Shown here: one piece after another, positions 13,801 to 28,800 of the stretch
Layout of the letters: each line of letters begins with the position of its first letter
Position numbering within the stretch: position 1 is the first letter of the stretch
Assembly: GCA_007844125.1 (NCBI GenBank)
Contig: CM017556.1
Coordinates: forward strand, 24,125,277-24,189,276
Source of the DNA: Sinonovacula constricta
Lineage: Eukaryota > Mollusca > Bivalvia > Cardiida > Solecurtidae
Direction of reading: 5' to 3'
DNA: 64,000 nucleotides
Position numbers and translations under genes: made by a program
The notes under the pieces: model-generated
What the model saw: only the letters and a program-made list of their open reading frames with translations
Database searches by the model: none
What the model was told of the DNA's origin: nothing

Positions 13801-16800
13801 ACAGGTAGGCTCCACATCTAACTTTCTTTATGGTTTGATGCAAACTCCCGTCCTAGGACAGGTAGCCACTACATCTTACTTTCTTTATGGTTTGATGCAA
13901 ACTCCCGTCCTAGGACAGGTAGCCACTACATCTTACTTTCTTTATGGTTTGATGCAAACTCCCGTCCTAGGACAGGTAGACACTTCACCTAACTTTCTTA
14001 ATGGTTTGATGCAAACTCCCGTAATAGGACAGGTAGCCACTACATCTAACTTTCTTTATGGTTTGATGCAAACTCCTGTCCTTGGACAGGTAGGCTCTAC
14101 ATCTAACTTTCTTTATGGTTTGATGGTTACTCCCGTCCTAGGACAGGTAGACACTACACCTAACTTTCTTAATGGTTTGATGCAAACTCCTGTCCTAGGA
14201 CAGGTAGGCTCTACACCTAACTTTATGGTTTGATGCAAACTCCCGTCCTAGGACAGGTAGGCTCTACACCTAACTTTCTATATGGTTTGATGCAAACTCC
14301 TGTCCTAGGACAGGTAGACACTACACCTAACTTTCTTAATGGTTTGATGCAAACTCCTGTCCTAGAACAGGTAGACACTACACCTACCTTTCTTAATGGT
14401 TTGATGCAAACTCCTGTCCTAGGACAGGTAGACACTACACCTACCTTTCTTAATGGTTTGATGCAAACTTCTGGCCTAGGATAGGTAGGCTCTACATCTA
14501 ACTTTCTTTATGGTTTGATGCAAACTCCCGTCCTAGGACAAGTAGACACTACACCTAACTTTCTATATGGTTTGATGCAAACTCCCATCCTAGGACAGGT
14601 AGACACTACACCTAACTTTCTTTATGGTTTGATGCAAACTCCCGTCCTAGGACAGGTAGGCACTACACCTAACTTTCTATATGGTTTGATTGTCACTCCC
14701 ATCCTAGGACAGGTAGGCTCTACTTCTTGATTTATATAGGGTTTGAGGTCAACTCTAGTTATTAGGACTTTTATTGACACAATTAAGATACAATATATGG
14801 TCTTATGACCGATCATAAATAATTCCAATGCCTTGTAATAAAATTAACTCAGGCAACTTTAAATTTTGTAAAAACAATCTTTTATAAATATTTGGTATTT
14901 GCCTTAAATAAAGGCTTGCAAGAATCGGTAAAAAAAATAAGGCCTGTTATTCCTAGCTAAATATAGCAAAACTCACTATTTTCACATAAGATGGAATGCT
15001 TCAGTAAAATGTTAATATCTAATTAATTGCCTCTATAAAGCATATCTCACTATTTTCACATGAGATGCAATATAACATTAAATGTTTACATCTACTTAAT
15101 TGCCTACATAAGCATATCTCACTATTTTCACATGAGATGCAATATTACATTAAATGTTTATTACCTTATCAACTGCCTAAATTAAGCATATCTCATTATT
15201 TTCACATGAGATGCAATATAACATTAAATGTTTACATCTACTTAATTGCCTACATAAGCATATCTCACTATTTTCACATGAGATGCAATATTACATTAAA
15301 TGTTTATTACCTTATCAACTGCTTAAATTAAGCATATCTCATTATTTTCACATGAGATGCAATATTACATCGATTTTTTATTATCTAATCAATAACCTTA
15401 ATTAAGCATATTTCACTACTTTCACATGAGATGCAATAATACATAAAATGTTTATTACCTAACCACTGCCTAAACAAAGCAAATCTCATTTTCGAATGTG
15501 ACTCAATATCACATTGAACTGTAAATTATCAAACAAATACTCACACATTGGATTGCTTTGTACCGATGTCTGCATCTTCAGATCCAAGTTTTGCCTCTGT
15601 GACTGTAAGTCTGCCAGATTGCGATTCAGTTCCTGGGGAAACACAATGGTTTATAAATGAAATCTTACCAAGAACATTGCTTTCGCTCACAGAATACCAC
15701 TGATTTTAGGTGAAGAGAATGATTGAAGCATGATTAATGGCCTGCAAACGACACAGACAAAAATGACAGGAAAAAAACATGTATAAATATGCATATTTGT
15801 TTCTATTTTTAGATAATATCCACATGCTGCATTCAAGAACACCACATCCAGTCATTCTGATTCCTTGCCAACCTTTAAACTACTCATTTGCTTGAGTGTA
15901 AGCAAGGGAGCTAATCACTACCCTTTTTTATCTATTGGTATGATGCAGCATGGGTTTGAACAAAGGGCCTTCGACAACTGGAGCAGACGCTATACTCATT
16001 GCACTAAAGGCTGGAAAAATATTTGTAAGCAACAAAGCTATATCACTACCAGTTTTTATGACTTTTTATCTTGCAGCCCGAGTTAGAACATATGGCCTCT
16101 CATGTACCAATAGCATAATTACTCATATCTTTGCCTGACTTATATGAAACATATTAAAACCTATTTATTTACAGTCCACTAAGAAACCAAGTTCTTTCAA
16201 CTTATATTAATCCCTCTGCACTAACCACTTCCTGGGTAGAACCAATATGCCAGAACTTGGAAACTTGAGCAATTTGCAATAAATTGTCTTGCTCAAGGAC
16301 TGACATCATGAGGGTCAGTTTTGGGGTTTGGCTTACCTGTAACTCCTTTTGTAGCCTATCTATATCTTGGTTCTTGAGGTCACGGGTACTGCGCATGGCT
16401 TCTATATGAGCCGTAAAGTCTGTCACACCATTCCTAACTTGGGAAATCTTAGTGCTGATCTCTTTCTTCTTCTCTTGCTGCAATTAACAAAAGAATTACT
16501 AGTAATTAACATTATCCTTTATGGAATCAATTGAGTGTTTATGTGTTTAAGCAAATGTTAGTTAAGTTTAAGCTGTTCAAACTCTACTCTAAAGGAACAA
16601 TGACTGGAAACTTAAATCTATTATGATATTACAATGGGTTAGCTTTTGTCCTCTCCATCCAAACAGGACTAGTGAGATTTTATAAGGCTGAACTTTTGTA
16701 TACACATGGGAAAATGATTATGTTCATTTATATAGTAGATCTATATTAAAATTACATGATTGCATAGACTGCCATTCTTTTTAAATAGGTTATTGTAGAA

Positions 16801-19800
16801 GCCAACAATTAGGGGCTCAAGTTCAATCTAATGTCTCCCAGATCATGAGTTGAAAAAGGTGAGCTGATGATATTCCTGTGCTTTCTGTATCATTAACCAT
16901 TCGGAACAATAAATCAACAAAAACACCAACCTGAGAAATAACTGGTTAACAAACCTTCCACGCCTGTTCACACGTGAGGTAATTGTACAGTGACTTTTGA
17001 GAGGAAAGCTTTCACTCTTGCATGCTTCTTAAATCATTTACTGTTTTTAATAAATAATCAAGAACCCCCTTCTTAATGGGCAACAATTGATTAAAAAAAC
17101 ATGGACTCCATTTATCTCAAGATAACTGGACAGTGACTTAAGAGAAGAAGCTTTCCGACTTACAGGCTTTCTCAACCATCAGCTAGCTGTTCAACGGTTC
17201 TAAAAACTAGGTTATCAAGAACTCATTCTTTCTGGTCAACAATTGATTAAAAACAACAACATGGACTTCATTTTACACTTTAGGTAAACAGTTAGTGACT
17301 TATGACAGAAAAGCTCAATAACTACTACTTTTTGAGCAACAATTTAAATACATACCATAGACTCCACTTCACATTTGAGGTTACTGGAGCGCGACTTGAG
17401 AGAGGTGAGCTGTTCATACTCCCGTGCTTTCTCAATCATCAGCTGTTCTTTACGCTGGCTCTCCCACTCCATCTGTCGCTGACGCTCCAACTCTCGTCGA
17501 GCAGACTAAAACAACCACCACAATTAACAAGACCCTTGATCTGTCATAATTAATTTGTATTTTCTAATATAAGACTAATAACATATACATTTATTACTAT
17601 TACTGACTACATTAGAACATCCCTGAGAGCACAATATTTAAATGGAAAAATACTTATCTCTAAGAGAAGGCAATACAATATAAAATATTTTACAAGACTT
17701 TATGACCAATAAACCATGTAAGACTTTCCCACATGGACTTTTTAGTAATCTTTAACTGTTCCTTGGCAAGAAATAAAAATACATAATTAGTGCCAGATTG
17801 TACCTGTGAAAGGGGATGAGAGTGCATTAGGGTATATTATAATTTTAATGTATAATTATGTATTAATAATATTTATTTGTAACCAAAAAAATTAATAGCC
17901 AACCTTTCAGAAAGGCATTGCTTAAATATAAAACATGTAAAATAGACAAAACTATTTAAAGATATGGCTATAAAATGGCAGATTAGATTATAAAGAAAAT
18001 ATGGCTTTCAGGGTATTAATAAACTACAGCTGTCAGCCAAGGGTTAATAAATACCCCTGCCCCACCCCACCCACCCACACACAGTGTGACACTGTTTCCC
18101 ATTTGTAATTCACTTTTTATACATATCAACTTCTGACATTAAAATGGACAATAACCCCTGCAATTTTCATCAGATCGTCATGAAAATAGCAAATTTACAG
18201 GTTCTCATGGTACTTAAGATAAATGTAAAGTTTCATCAAATTCATAAAAAAATCTTAGCAGCCTGGTCATAAATGTGTACACAGAGACGGATGGGCAAAC
18301 AACCAGATTGCAGTATACCCTACCTTTCCAAGAAAAAGTCACATCATACACAACTAAATAGGATTTCAAAAGAAGAGCAAATTCTCAACAAACAAAATAA
18401 CAAAACCTAGCAGTCTTCAAGAATAAAACATGATCTAACATGATTTCCTACCTCTCTTTGTTCTAACATCTTTTGTCTTTGTTCTTCTCTTTGTCTTTCT
18501 ATTTGTCTTTGTTTTTCTAGTTGTCTTTCCATTTCTTGCTGTCTCTTCATTTCTTGTTCTTGTCTAAACAAAAATGGCATAACATTAACCATCAATTCAA
18601 AACTCTTGGGAGAGAATCATAAGCTGTTGCTTCTGTTTTGCTTGTTTAATAAGTTTTACTTTATGCATTGTAAAATATGTTAAATAAAACTAATCTAATG
18701 CACTTCATCTCTGGATTGGCTCCTAATGTTCACTATCAATTTTAGGCTGAACAAGTCTATGTAATTGAAATAGGTCCTTATTATTGTTGTTTTTAACAGA
18801 ATTTGTCCAAACAATAGGCATGCTTAATATAGAATATATAAGTATTTATATCATTTCAAACTTTTAATTTCTATATAAACATTTATATCATTTGAAACTT
18901 TCAATTTCTATATAAAATTTGTATCATTTGAAACTTTCAAAAGAAGTTACAAGAGGAAACTTCACAATAATTTTACCTTTGTTTGTCTCTTTTTTCCTGC
19001 TCTTTTCTCTCTTTCTCAAGCCTCGCTTCATTTTCTTTCTTCATCTGCTCTTGTAACATTTGTCTTCGTCTTTCAAGCTCAGCCTGTCCTTTGTCAAAAT
19101 TCTCCTTGCGCCGATCTTCGAAAGTAACTATTGGGGAAGAAATATTGGATTCACTTGTGATTTTCTCAGAGAAGCCTGATATTATAACAAGACTACCACA
19201 AGTAAGAGTAGAAAATATCTAAAAAGCCAACTGATCAATCACTGGCTACTCCCAGCACAATAACTATTTTACAGAGACCTGCCCAATCTGAGATCGCAAT
19301 TCTTGTGCACATGGCCATTTGCTTACATCTGACAACGGCGAAGGCGGAATGGACAAAGAAGTGTTGTGATCATTTGTTTAACATGACTTTAAGGGTATTA
19401 ATGCATGTGGATTGTCTTTATAACAGTTAATGAATACTTTGATGAAATTTTTGCAAATATTAAGTGTACAGATCTGGACTTTCTCTGTTCAGTTGACCAA
19501 AATGATGGTTCAATGTTGACGCCCTAAATTGGCTCTTTCAATCAGTAACTTGTTTTATAACAGATCTACTAAATACATATAAAAATATTCTGTGTGAGCA
19601 TTAGCAAAGGTCCAGACAAAAAAGACATACCATGATCATCCTCAGGTTTTGGCTCGCCGTTAGTGACCGGTGCGAGAGGTACTGGAGCTGGCATACCCAT
19701 ACTACCTAGTAGGTCTCCAAAACTGTCCTTGCCTGGAGCTGAAATGGTTGAGGATTTGTGAGGTTAAATCACCTACCATCTCATGGTACAACCAAGACAA

Positions 19801-22800
19801 TATTCACACATATTGTTTGTTTGTTTATTGGGTTTATCATCCCACCAACAGTATTTCAGTTATCTGGAGACGGTGTCCACTTGAAGCAGATATAGTGCTG
19901 CCTTCACTGTGTATAGCATGCCGTGAACACCTGGCATGATACCACACCCAGTCACATTATCCTGACACCGGGCCAACCAGTCGTGGAACTACCCTTATAT
20001 TTGCTTGAGCATTAGCAAGGGAGCTATACCACTACCATTTTTAACGACTCTGGTATATCGCGGCCCGGGATCGAACCCGGGGCCTCCCGTACGTGGAGCC
20101 GACGCTCTACCGATTGCGCTACCAGGTCCGGTCACACACATATTGTCAACCTGTGAGTAGTAAAGTTCACCAAGGTAAAAGCCTCAGTGGATATTGCTTT
20201 ATTGAGCATTGACCTTATGTGCTATCACCCTCCATGTTATTTGATATTTACTTTATTTTATTATAAAAGGAATAATCATGTTAATCAACCAGAAAAATTT
20301 ATTAAATGGCAACAGCGAAAAGTTTCCAAATAAAAAAAAAATGTAAAAATTATTGCTCAGGTACCTGCCTTGAATCTATTTTTTAACTCCCATCGATAAT
20401 GTAACATTCTGACTGTTAAATGGCATATTTAATAAGTACATGATTAACATAATGTAAGTTATTATAATGTCCCTTATATAAGCAGATAAAAATCTATCTT
20501 AAATATAGTTTTCAGCACAGATCAAAATAAGAAATGCCACTGCTATTAAAAATGTTTCTGTAATTAAGGTCGCTCAAAACAGAGTGGTGAAAAAAACAAC
20601 CTGGAACAGTGGACACAGGTGGAGGGACAGATCCAAAGCTGCCTGAACGTAGCTTGGTTGGCATCAATTCTGGTGGCAGCTTAACAGGAAGCCCCTGACC
20701 CATCTTGACAATGTCCGTGAGATGCATGGCGATACAAAACTCATCACAGTCAAGCTTTCCATCCTTGTCCACATCAGAAAGGTTCCTGAAAGTTGAGTAT
20801 CAGATTAATGGGTACTTGTCCATTCTTTACATTTGGTTATTGTTGTTGTTGTTGTTGTTGTTTTTTTGGGGGGGGGGATTACAGTTTCTCACACTGTCAA
20901 AATTATGATTAAAGCACTGATGCTCTGCACTTTAGCTAGACAACCCCTGCCCTCTCCCACTCGCCTCAACTTGAAAGGTCTTGCCTTATTCATTTGTTAT
21001 ACATTTTGTTTTATTAAGTTAAATAGAAATTTAATCATTCAAACTCATGATTAAATTTGTTATACAGTTTGTTTGGGCATGTTTTAGTAAGTTAAATAGA
21101 AATTCATTCAGTCAAACTCGTAACTAAGTATGTGAGGTGCATTGTAATATGAAACACGTCAGTATTTATGTATATCTGTCATGTCTGGGTGTCAGAGTTT
21201 CTAGTTAAGAATACAGTATTCTACTTGATAAAATACAAAATGAATTTGAACTCTTTACCAGAGTCTGAGTTTATAAACCGTCTACAGCATCTCACTGGTT
21301 AGATTATAAAGTTATTGATATCCATAAGAACAAGGCACTTAAAGCTTAATATAAATACATGAAAAGTTGTTAACCTACCAGATTTGAGCCAGGACTTGCT
21401 GCGACACACCTGTCTGCATGAGTATAGATCGGGCCTCCACACCTGGAAATTTTATAAATGATATCATTGCAGAAATTGATTGAAAGTTGATTAATCAATA
21501 GTTACCAAAAATAAGTGACAAAAAAAGGTCTGACTAGATAATGACAAATTGATGACATTTTTTAATGTTCAAATGCAATGTGTTTATAATGCTACATATT
21601 TTAAATAGAATGGAAATGTTGAATTTTATGGTTATGTAAGATGATGCAAGAAAATAACTAACAATTCAAAAAGCTGGTTGTCTAACTGTCAATCAAATCT
21701 ATTTTTACCAGTATTAATTGGATTACCCAATCAGTATAAGGGTACAGCACGGAAAATTGATCTACTGTACATATAAGAACAGAACGAACAAGGTCTCCTT
21801 TTTAGTGATACCAAATGCGACTACTTTAGCTAGCCATGGATAAAAATTATAAAAAAAAAAAAAACACCCCCAAAAAAAAAAAAAAACACCCCAAAAAAAC
21901 GAAGGAGTTGTGTTCAAACTAGATGAAACAATCAATTCCTGGCAGGTTAACAGTTATTATTAGCATCAACATTAATTTGATCATGTTATGCAAGAAAGAC
22001 ATAGTCAAAGAAATATATAGAAAGAACAGTATTTGCACTTTGTAAGTAAAAAATTAACGTTAATAGGACAAAAATGTGTGAACTTTAATTAATCTTGCTA
22101 ATGTTTAGTCCTAATTTTAACTAATTCTAGACTTAAGGTCAGTATTTGCTTAAATTTGCAATTGACTTTTGAGATGGCAAAAAAATAATTTTGTCTTCCA
22201 TGTTTTATAAAATCATTCTTATGAATGATTATCAATATCAACCCAAATGTTACCTGTGAGCGTTCCTTTTTTATTACGATCATTGGTGTTGAACATCTGC
22301 GTATACTTTAACTTGCTGGCATGTGGCATCGCCATGCTACCAGCTCTGTAAATACAATAAATTTACTGCAATATGAATATCATTTCATGTGCATGTGTTG
22401 TTTTTTAGTAAATAGCAGCAACATAACTATGATCCTTATAGAGACATCTAGCTAAAACTGGGGCTCCAAACCAGTCAGAAATACAAAGTGATTTATATTC
22501 GATATATTATATGATATATTAAAACATACATGTAAGTGATTATTATTGTGTCTGCTTGAGTTTACACAATAATAAACTATTGCTATATTAAACTAGATAC
22601 TTTAATAAGAACAGTCCTTCTTCTATAGATGGGGTTTAGTATGGTATTAGTCAAGTTTACATAATGGAGACTGTTTTCTTAAACACCAACAGAAAATCAT
22701 GGTATCTTCAGTATATATATGCCTAAGCCAAAGCTTTACAGCATAAAATTTGTTCCCTGGTGTAAAAACCTATTATGCTACTGATGTGGCCAAAGCATTC

Positions 22801-25800
22801 AGATATTATGAAAAATAAAAAAGGTGATCTGTACTGATGCAATGTCATCATGATTTTACATTCCTCATTTCATTTACATCATCACCCAGGAAATTTTCAG
22901 GAAGGTCATGGATTTATTATTTTATGCCAAATCGGATTGGGATTTGCGGGTATTCAAAGATTTCATGCAGGCAAAAAGTTTGGTGAAGGTTGGGCCATAA
23001 ATGTGACATCTAATGTGTTTACAAGCTTTTTCTAAAATCTGACATAGAGGCTTACTTTCTGACCCCACATGACCCAATAATGAACTCATCCAAGATTTTA
23101 TGCAGACAAACATTCTAAGTTTGGTGAAGATTGGGCCATAAATGTGGCCTGTAGTGTGTTCACAAGCTTTTTCTAAGATCTGACCTAGTGATCTACTTTT
23201 TAAACCCAAGTGAACCAGTTAAGATTCATTGAATATTTCATGCAGACAGACATTCTGATCAAGTCTGGTAAAAATTGAGCTATCAAGGTGGTCTCTAGCA
23301 TGTTCACAAGGTTTTCCTAAAATTTAACCTTTTGTCCTAGTTTTTGACCCAATGTGAATAATAATGAACTCATCCAAGATTTCATGCAGACAAACATTCT
23401 GATCAAGTCTGATGAAGATTGGATAAAACTGTAGCCTCTATCTTGTTCACAACCAAAATTGTTGACGCCGCAAGATGGACGAAGGGGTATCAGAAAAGCT
23501 CACCTTGAGCAGGTTGTGCTCCGATGAGCTAAAAAATGTAGCCTCTGGTGTGTTCAAAAGCAAATTGTTGACAACACATGATGGACGCTGGACAAAGGGG
23601 TATTAGAAAAGGTCATCTTGTGCTCAGATGTATTAAAAACTATAACGACAAATTTGACCAATTTTAGTGCAAACCTTTTTATCACTGCTTTACCAACAGG
23701 ATCCTAAAATCTATTTTAGACACACATGTGTATTATTACAAACGATTACCCTGAGACTGTTTGAACAATATACCTTTGTGAAAGAGAGATAAACTAAAGA
23801 TGTACCACTATACTTACGGTAAAACACCAGGTTGTCGGACTGGCATAGCTCCAGTATAACCAGCAGATACAGGCACTGGATGGGCTACTGAATAGAGAAT
23901 GAAAAACAGTAGTGGCAATGCAAAAAGCCAACTGAGTAAAAAAAAAAGTTAAATGCACACAAATATGTAAGTAAAACTAGTATTCATTCTTCATAATGAA
24001 ACAAAAGTCAATAGAGACATGTTTTTCATACTTTCATCCAAAATTGTTAGACATTTTAATTTAAAACATGGAGCTGCTAAGGACTGTTTGTATGTGTTGC
24101 TCTTTGTATGTTTTGTGGTTTGTATGTTTGCTGTTTGCTTTGCTGGTATCATGCTTTGGAACTTGTTTGCTTTGCTGTTGTTGTTTGTTGTTTTTTGTGG
24201 GTTAGCTGTTTTTATTTTACAAAGCTTTGTTTGTATCTGGTGCTGTTTGTATGTTTTTTTGTTTGTATATTTGCCTGTTTTTGTTGTGCTGCTAATAAGC
24301 CTGCTGTTTGTATGCTTTGCTGTTGCTGTCTTTTTTGTTTTTTGTTTTACTGTTTGTGTGTTTTTGGTTGTATGTTGTTTGTCAATTTTATAAAACTGAT
24401 GACAGCCATATAATTACAACATATGTCTGACTTACACATGTACCCAGGACTGGCTGATACCATTTGGGTAGGTCCATTTGACATAATAGGAACCCGAGGA
24501 ATCATACCCATCGTAGGAACAGGGCCCATGCCCATACCAGTCATACCTAGTGCAGGAAATGGACAGTAGGTGGTTATATAAGATATACAAGGTGTTATAT
24601 GTAAGGGGAATCAGAATAACTTGAATTTTTATAAAGGAGTAACAACCAGCATAAAAATCAACAGTTTTAACATGCTTGGGAAAAAACATCTAAAGAAACA
24701 ACATTGATATAAATACTAAAACAAAAAAATAAACAAAAACAAAAGAGCCATGATGATCCTTAATCGCTCACCTGAGGATTTTTTAGTAAGCTCATATCTG
24801 ACGTCAAATAATTAAGAGTTATTTACTTTAGCAATCTTTAGTGAAGACTGGACCATTAGTGTGGGTACTGGGCTGATTACATGTTCTAGAATTTTACCTA
24901 GTGGCCTACTTAATCAACATGATCCACTTCAAAATATATCTTAAGATTTCATACTGGCAAACATTCTGGCCAAGTTTTGTAAAGATTGGACCCTAAATGT
25001 GGTCTCTAGTGTGTTCAAAAGCTTTTTCTAAGATTTGATCTTGTGACCTACTTTTTTGCCCCACATGACCCAGTTATGAACTAACACATCCAAGATTTCA
25101 TGCAGACAAACATTCTGACCAAGTTTAACTAACTACTTGGTCTTATTTACCATGCCCTAAACATAGCTTATTAGGAGAGCATTAAGTACAGTGGGTTAAA
25201 GAAAGTATCACAGATAATCAGTATTAATGGCATGAGGGTTGCTCTTGCCATGAAGATTAAGATTATAAAAAAAATAAAATTAACAAGGTGATTGCTGTGG
25301 AGAAATGAATGGCAAAGAGCATCTAAGTTTAAATTATGTTTATTATGAAGTTTGGTGCTTGCATTTTGTCTTTGTAAAAGTTACTATTATTTAAAGTTAT
25401 CTCAGTTAATTTGTATGTTCAAATATAGCATAAGGTAGGTGCACAATGATTTTTATTGTATTTTGTATTTTGGGACTTTTCTGCACACCGACACTTGACA
25501 GGTCATATGGCATGAATACAATGAACTTAAACATATACAAGTATAAAAACCTGAAAGGTTAAAATAATGTGAAATATATTTGTAAATAGGTTAACATATT
25601 AAACAGTTTAAAAATTTACAATGTTAGCAAAATAAACAGTTAAGAAATTTATAACTTATTAAAAATTCCAATCTCGTTCAAGAAGCCAACAAGCATAGAA
25701 TCAGACACTGTCTTATAAAGTCTGTACATGTCACTGACATTAAAATACTTAGACTGAATATAGTCTGTGTCAAAACAGTGTCGAATATAGTCCGTGACAA

Positions 25801-28800
25801 TACAATGTAATAAAATATGGTTAACTGTCAATGGTTCCTGGCAAGGAACACATTCAGGTTGGGACTTCTCCTTTTAAGATATGAATGAGTTAATCTGGTA
25901 TGTCCAATTGATTTTTACATTTTGTTTCAGTCCCCTATTAACATAGGAGAGTAAATTATTTGACTCTAGGGTAATGTAGACAGTACCTCATTAGGACCAT
26001 AGAGTGGTGTTAGGGGTCACCGCATAGTAAAAGTTTATAATCCAAGAAAGGGGTATTTTAAAATAAAAACTAAAATATACAGTCCAGTCTTCTGATGCCA
26101 TGGCACCTTTTAAGGACCAGGTTAAAATTATACTGTCATCAAAGATCCAACTCTTTACAATTAATCTTTATACAATATAAACAAATGCCCAATATTATAA
26201 AAATTTCGGCCTGTTATAATTTTTATTTAATCTTAATTATATATAACAGAGAATAGAAAAGACTGGTTAACATGTGGACGATGAGACCAATAATTTATTT
26301 CCATGGTCTCGTGTATATAATTATGGTTATTTCATATATATTGTTATCATCCACATACACCATAGAAACAGAGCTATAAGAGTTCCATGAAAACAACGAT
26401 GACCAAGTTTGGTGAAGATTGGGCTATTAAGGTAGCCCTCTAGTGTGTTCACAAGCTTTTTCTGAAATTTTACCTAGTGACCTACTTTTTGACCCCACCT
26501 GACCCAATTATGTACTCATCCAAGTTTAACTAACTACTTGGTTTTATTTAACCAGGCCTTAAACATAGTTCATTAGGAGCGCATTAATGTACAAGAGGTT
26601 AAAAGATAGTACCAAGATTGGGACATAAATAGGGCCTCAAGTGTGTTTTTTTCTAAAATTAATCACAGAAGAATATGTGGGCATATTTGTGGAGATGAAT
26701 ATATCGTGAGAAATCTCAAAAGCTGAAATAATGTGTGCATATATATGTGTATATATAAATATATATATCAAAATTTGAAGATAGACAACCTTCCTAGTCT
26801 AAGCATCACAGGATCATGTGGTGAGCTTAGATTTAAACAAGCCAATCAAAGAAGGATTCTTTAGGCACAATTTGTGGAATAGAGCAATGGTGAGAAATTT
26901 TAACATGGGATGCCAACCAAACATTAAATTCTGTGGAGAATACCCAGTTGCATCACTCTTAGTGGCACTGTATGTTTTGAGCTATAGGTTTAATGTATGA
27001 TTTCCAGTAAGATTTCCAGTCAGATTTTTTATCAAGGGTACCTAACATCTTTAAAGAGTCTGGTTAAACCTTTCTGATGGATTAGAAATGGTGTGGATGG
27101 AGCCTTGGACGTGGTTCTAGCTGTCCGATATAGATCAAGATCATGGAACAGGTAAACATGGGGAAAGTGTAATATGTTGAATGAATAATATACTTTAAAG
27201 ATACAAATTGCAACAATATATTAACTTATAACCTACCCATTCCAGGCATCATGGCGGCAGGTTGTGGGGGCATTGATCCAAACGAGCCAATCATAGGTGA
27301 GGGATCGGCCTTCAGAGACGGTGGGAGGGACTTGGGAAGCTCATAGCCCTGCAGCTTCTTCTTAATGAGATGCATGGCAATGGAGAATTCCTTCTTGTCC
27401 ATCTTTCCATCATTGTTCATATCAGCCAGGCCCCTACAGTAGATAAACAGTTCCACAATCAATATGTACTCATCCCTTATTGCCATTGTGATATAGTTTC
27501 AGTTCATAACTAGGCTAAGAGCTCACATATATTTTAAGTTTTCATAAGAACTGCATGTTTGATTAACTTTGCCGACATTTAAGTAGAAAATATTGTTATT
27601 TTTACCTGTTGCTGTGCAGTTTTTGTTGTAAGTGTATTGAAATAATGGTAAAATAATGCCAGACATTGCTTATGCCACAGCCATCAAAGAGTCTTGTATC
27701 ATTTTCCCACACTTTGATGTAAGGTTTATAATATAAGTATGATATTATTACAATTTCAGCAAGTAGAACCCTAAAGGTGATGAACCAATTAATCATCCAT
27801 TATTTATTCTTAAGATTCTTAATGATTATTTTTTTATTTTTTTGTATTTAAACATTATTCCAATCCAAAAAGAAAGCTTCTAAGCAGGTAAATAAATCAA
27901 GTAATAAAAATAGACAAAAACTGGGGGGAAAAACGCCACCTAAACTTTGATAAAATATGAAATTTTGCCAGACATACGTATAATTCTAACAATCTTCTTC
28001 GATGAAATACAAATAACATGAAAAGTCATTTAAAGAAAACAAGAGGGCCATGATGGCCCTTAATTGCTCACCTGAGGACACTGGCTCCTAGTTACCTCAA
28101 GTCTGGCATCATGTAATTAAGAGTGATTTATTTTAGAGATCTTTGGTAAAAATTGGATCTTTAGTGTGGCCACTGGGCTGATCACATTTTCTAGAATTTT
28201 GCCTAGTGACCTATCTAATCCATGTGACCCCGTTCAAAACATATAAGATTTCATACAGGCAAACATTCTGGCCAAGTCTGGTAAAGATTTGGCCATAAAT
28301 GTCGCTTCTAAGCGTGTTCACAAGGTTTTTCTAAAATTTGACATAGTGACCTAGTTTTTGACACCACTGACCCAGTTAAGAACTCATCTCAGATTCCATG
28401 CAGGCAAACATTCTGATCAAGTCTGGTGAAGATTGGGTAATAGATGTGGCCTCTTGGGAGTTCACAAGCCATTTTATAAAATTTGACTTAGTGACCTACT
28501 TCTTGACCCCATGACTTAGCTACTCATTCAAGATTTCAAGGAAACAAATATTCTGGCCAGGTTTAAGTAAACATTTGCTATACCAGTGGTCTCTAGCATT
28601 TTCACAAGGTTTTTCTAAAATTTGACCTTTTGTCCTAGTTTTTAACCCCAAGTGACCCAATTATGAACTCATCCAAGTCTGATGAAGATTTGATAAAAAC
28701 TGTAGCCTCTAGAATGCTCACAATCAGTAAAGAACTGTCCATTAATATAAAGACAACAGTAAGGAACTGTCCATTGATATAAAGACAGCAAGGAACTGTC

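Noticed and set aside
13265..14233. A 322-codon plus-strand frame of 19-residue repeats
   Set aside because: It is produced by the 57-bp minisatellite (period divisible by 3) inside an intersectin intron. It has no domain, no separate promoter or poly(A) context, and similar frames open on the other strand.
12925..15515. A CRISPR-like array
   Set aside because: Units are contiguous tandem repeats without unique spacers, and the setting is an animal intron.
20045..20136. A tRNA gene on the minus strand
   Set aside because: It has good A and B boxes, but it is the head of a SINE with a ~220-bp body found in other copies.
24019..24413. Plus-strand frames of 101-124 codons, Phe/Cys/Val-rich, membrane-like
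   Set aside because: They lie in a TTTG-rich low-complexity tract; hydrophobicity follows from T-rich codons, and the region is an intron of the opposite strand.
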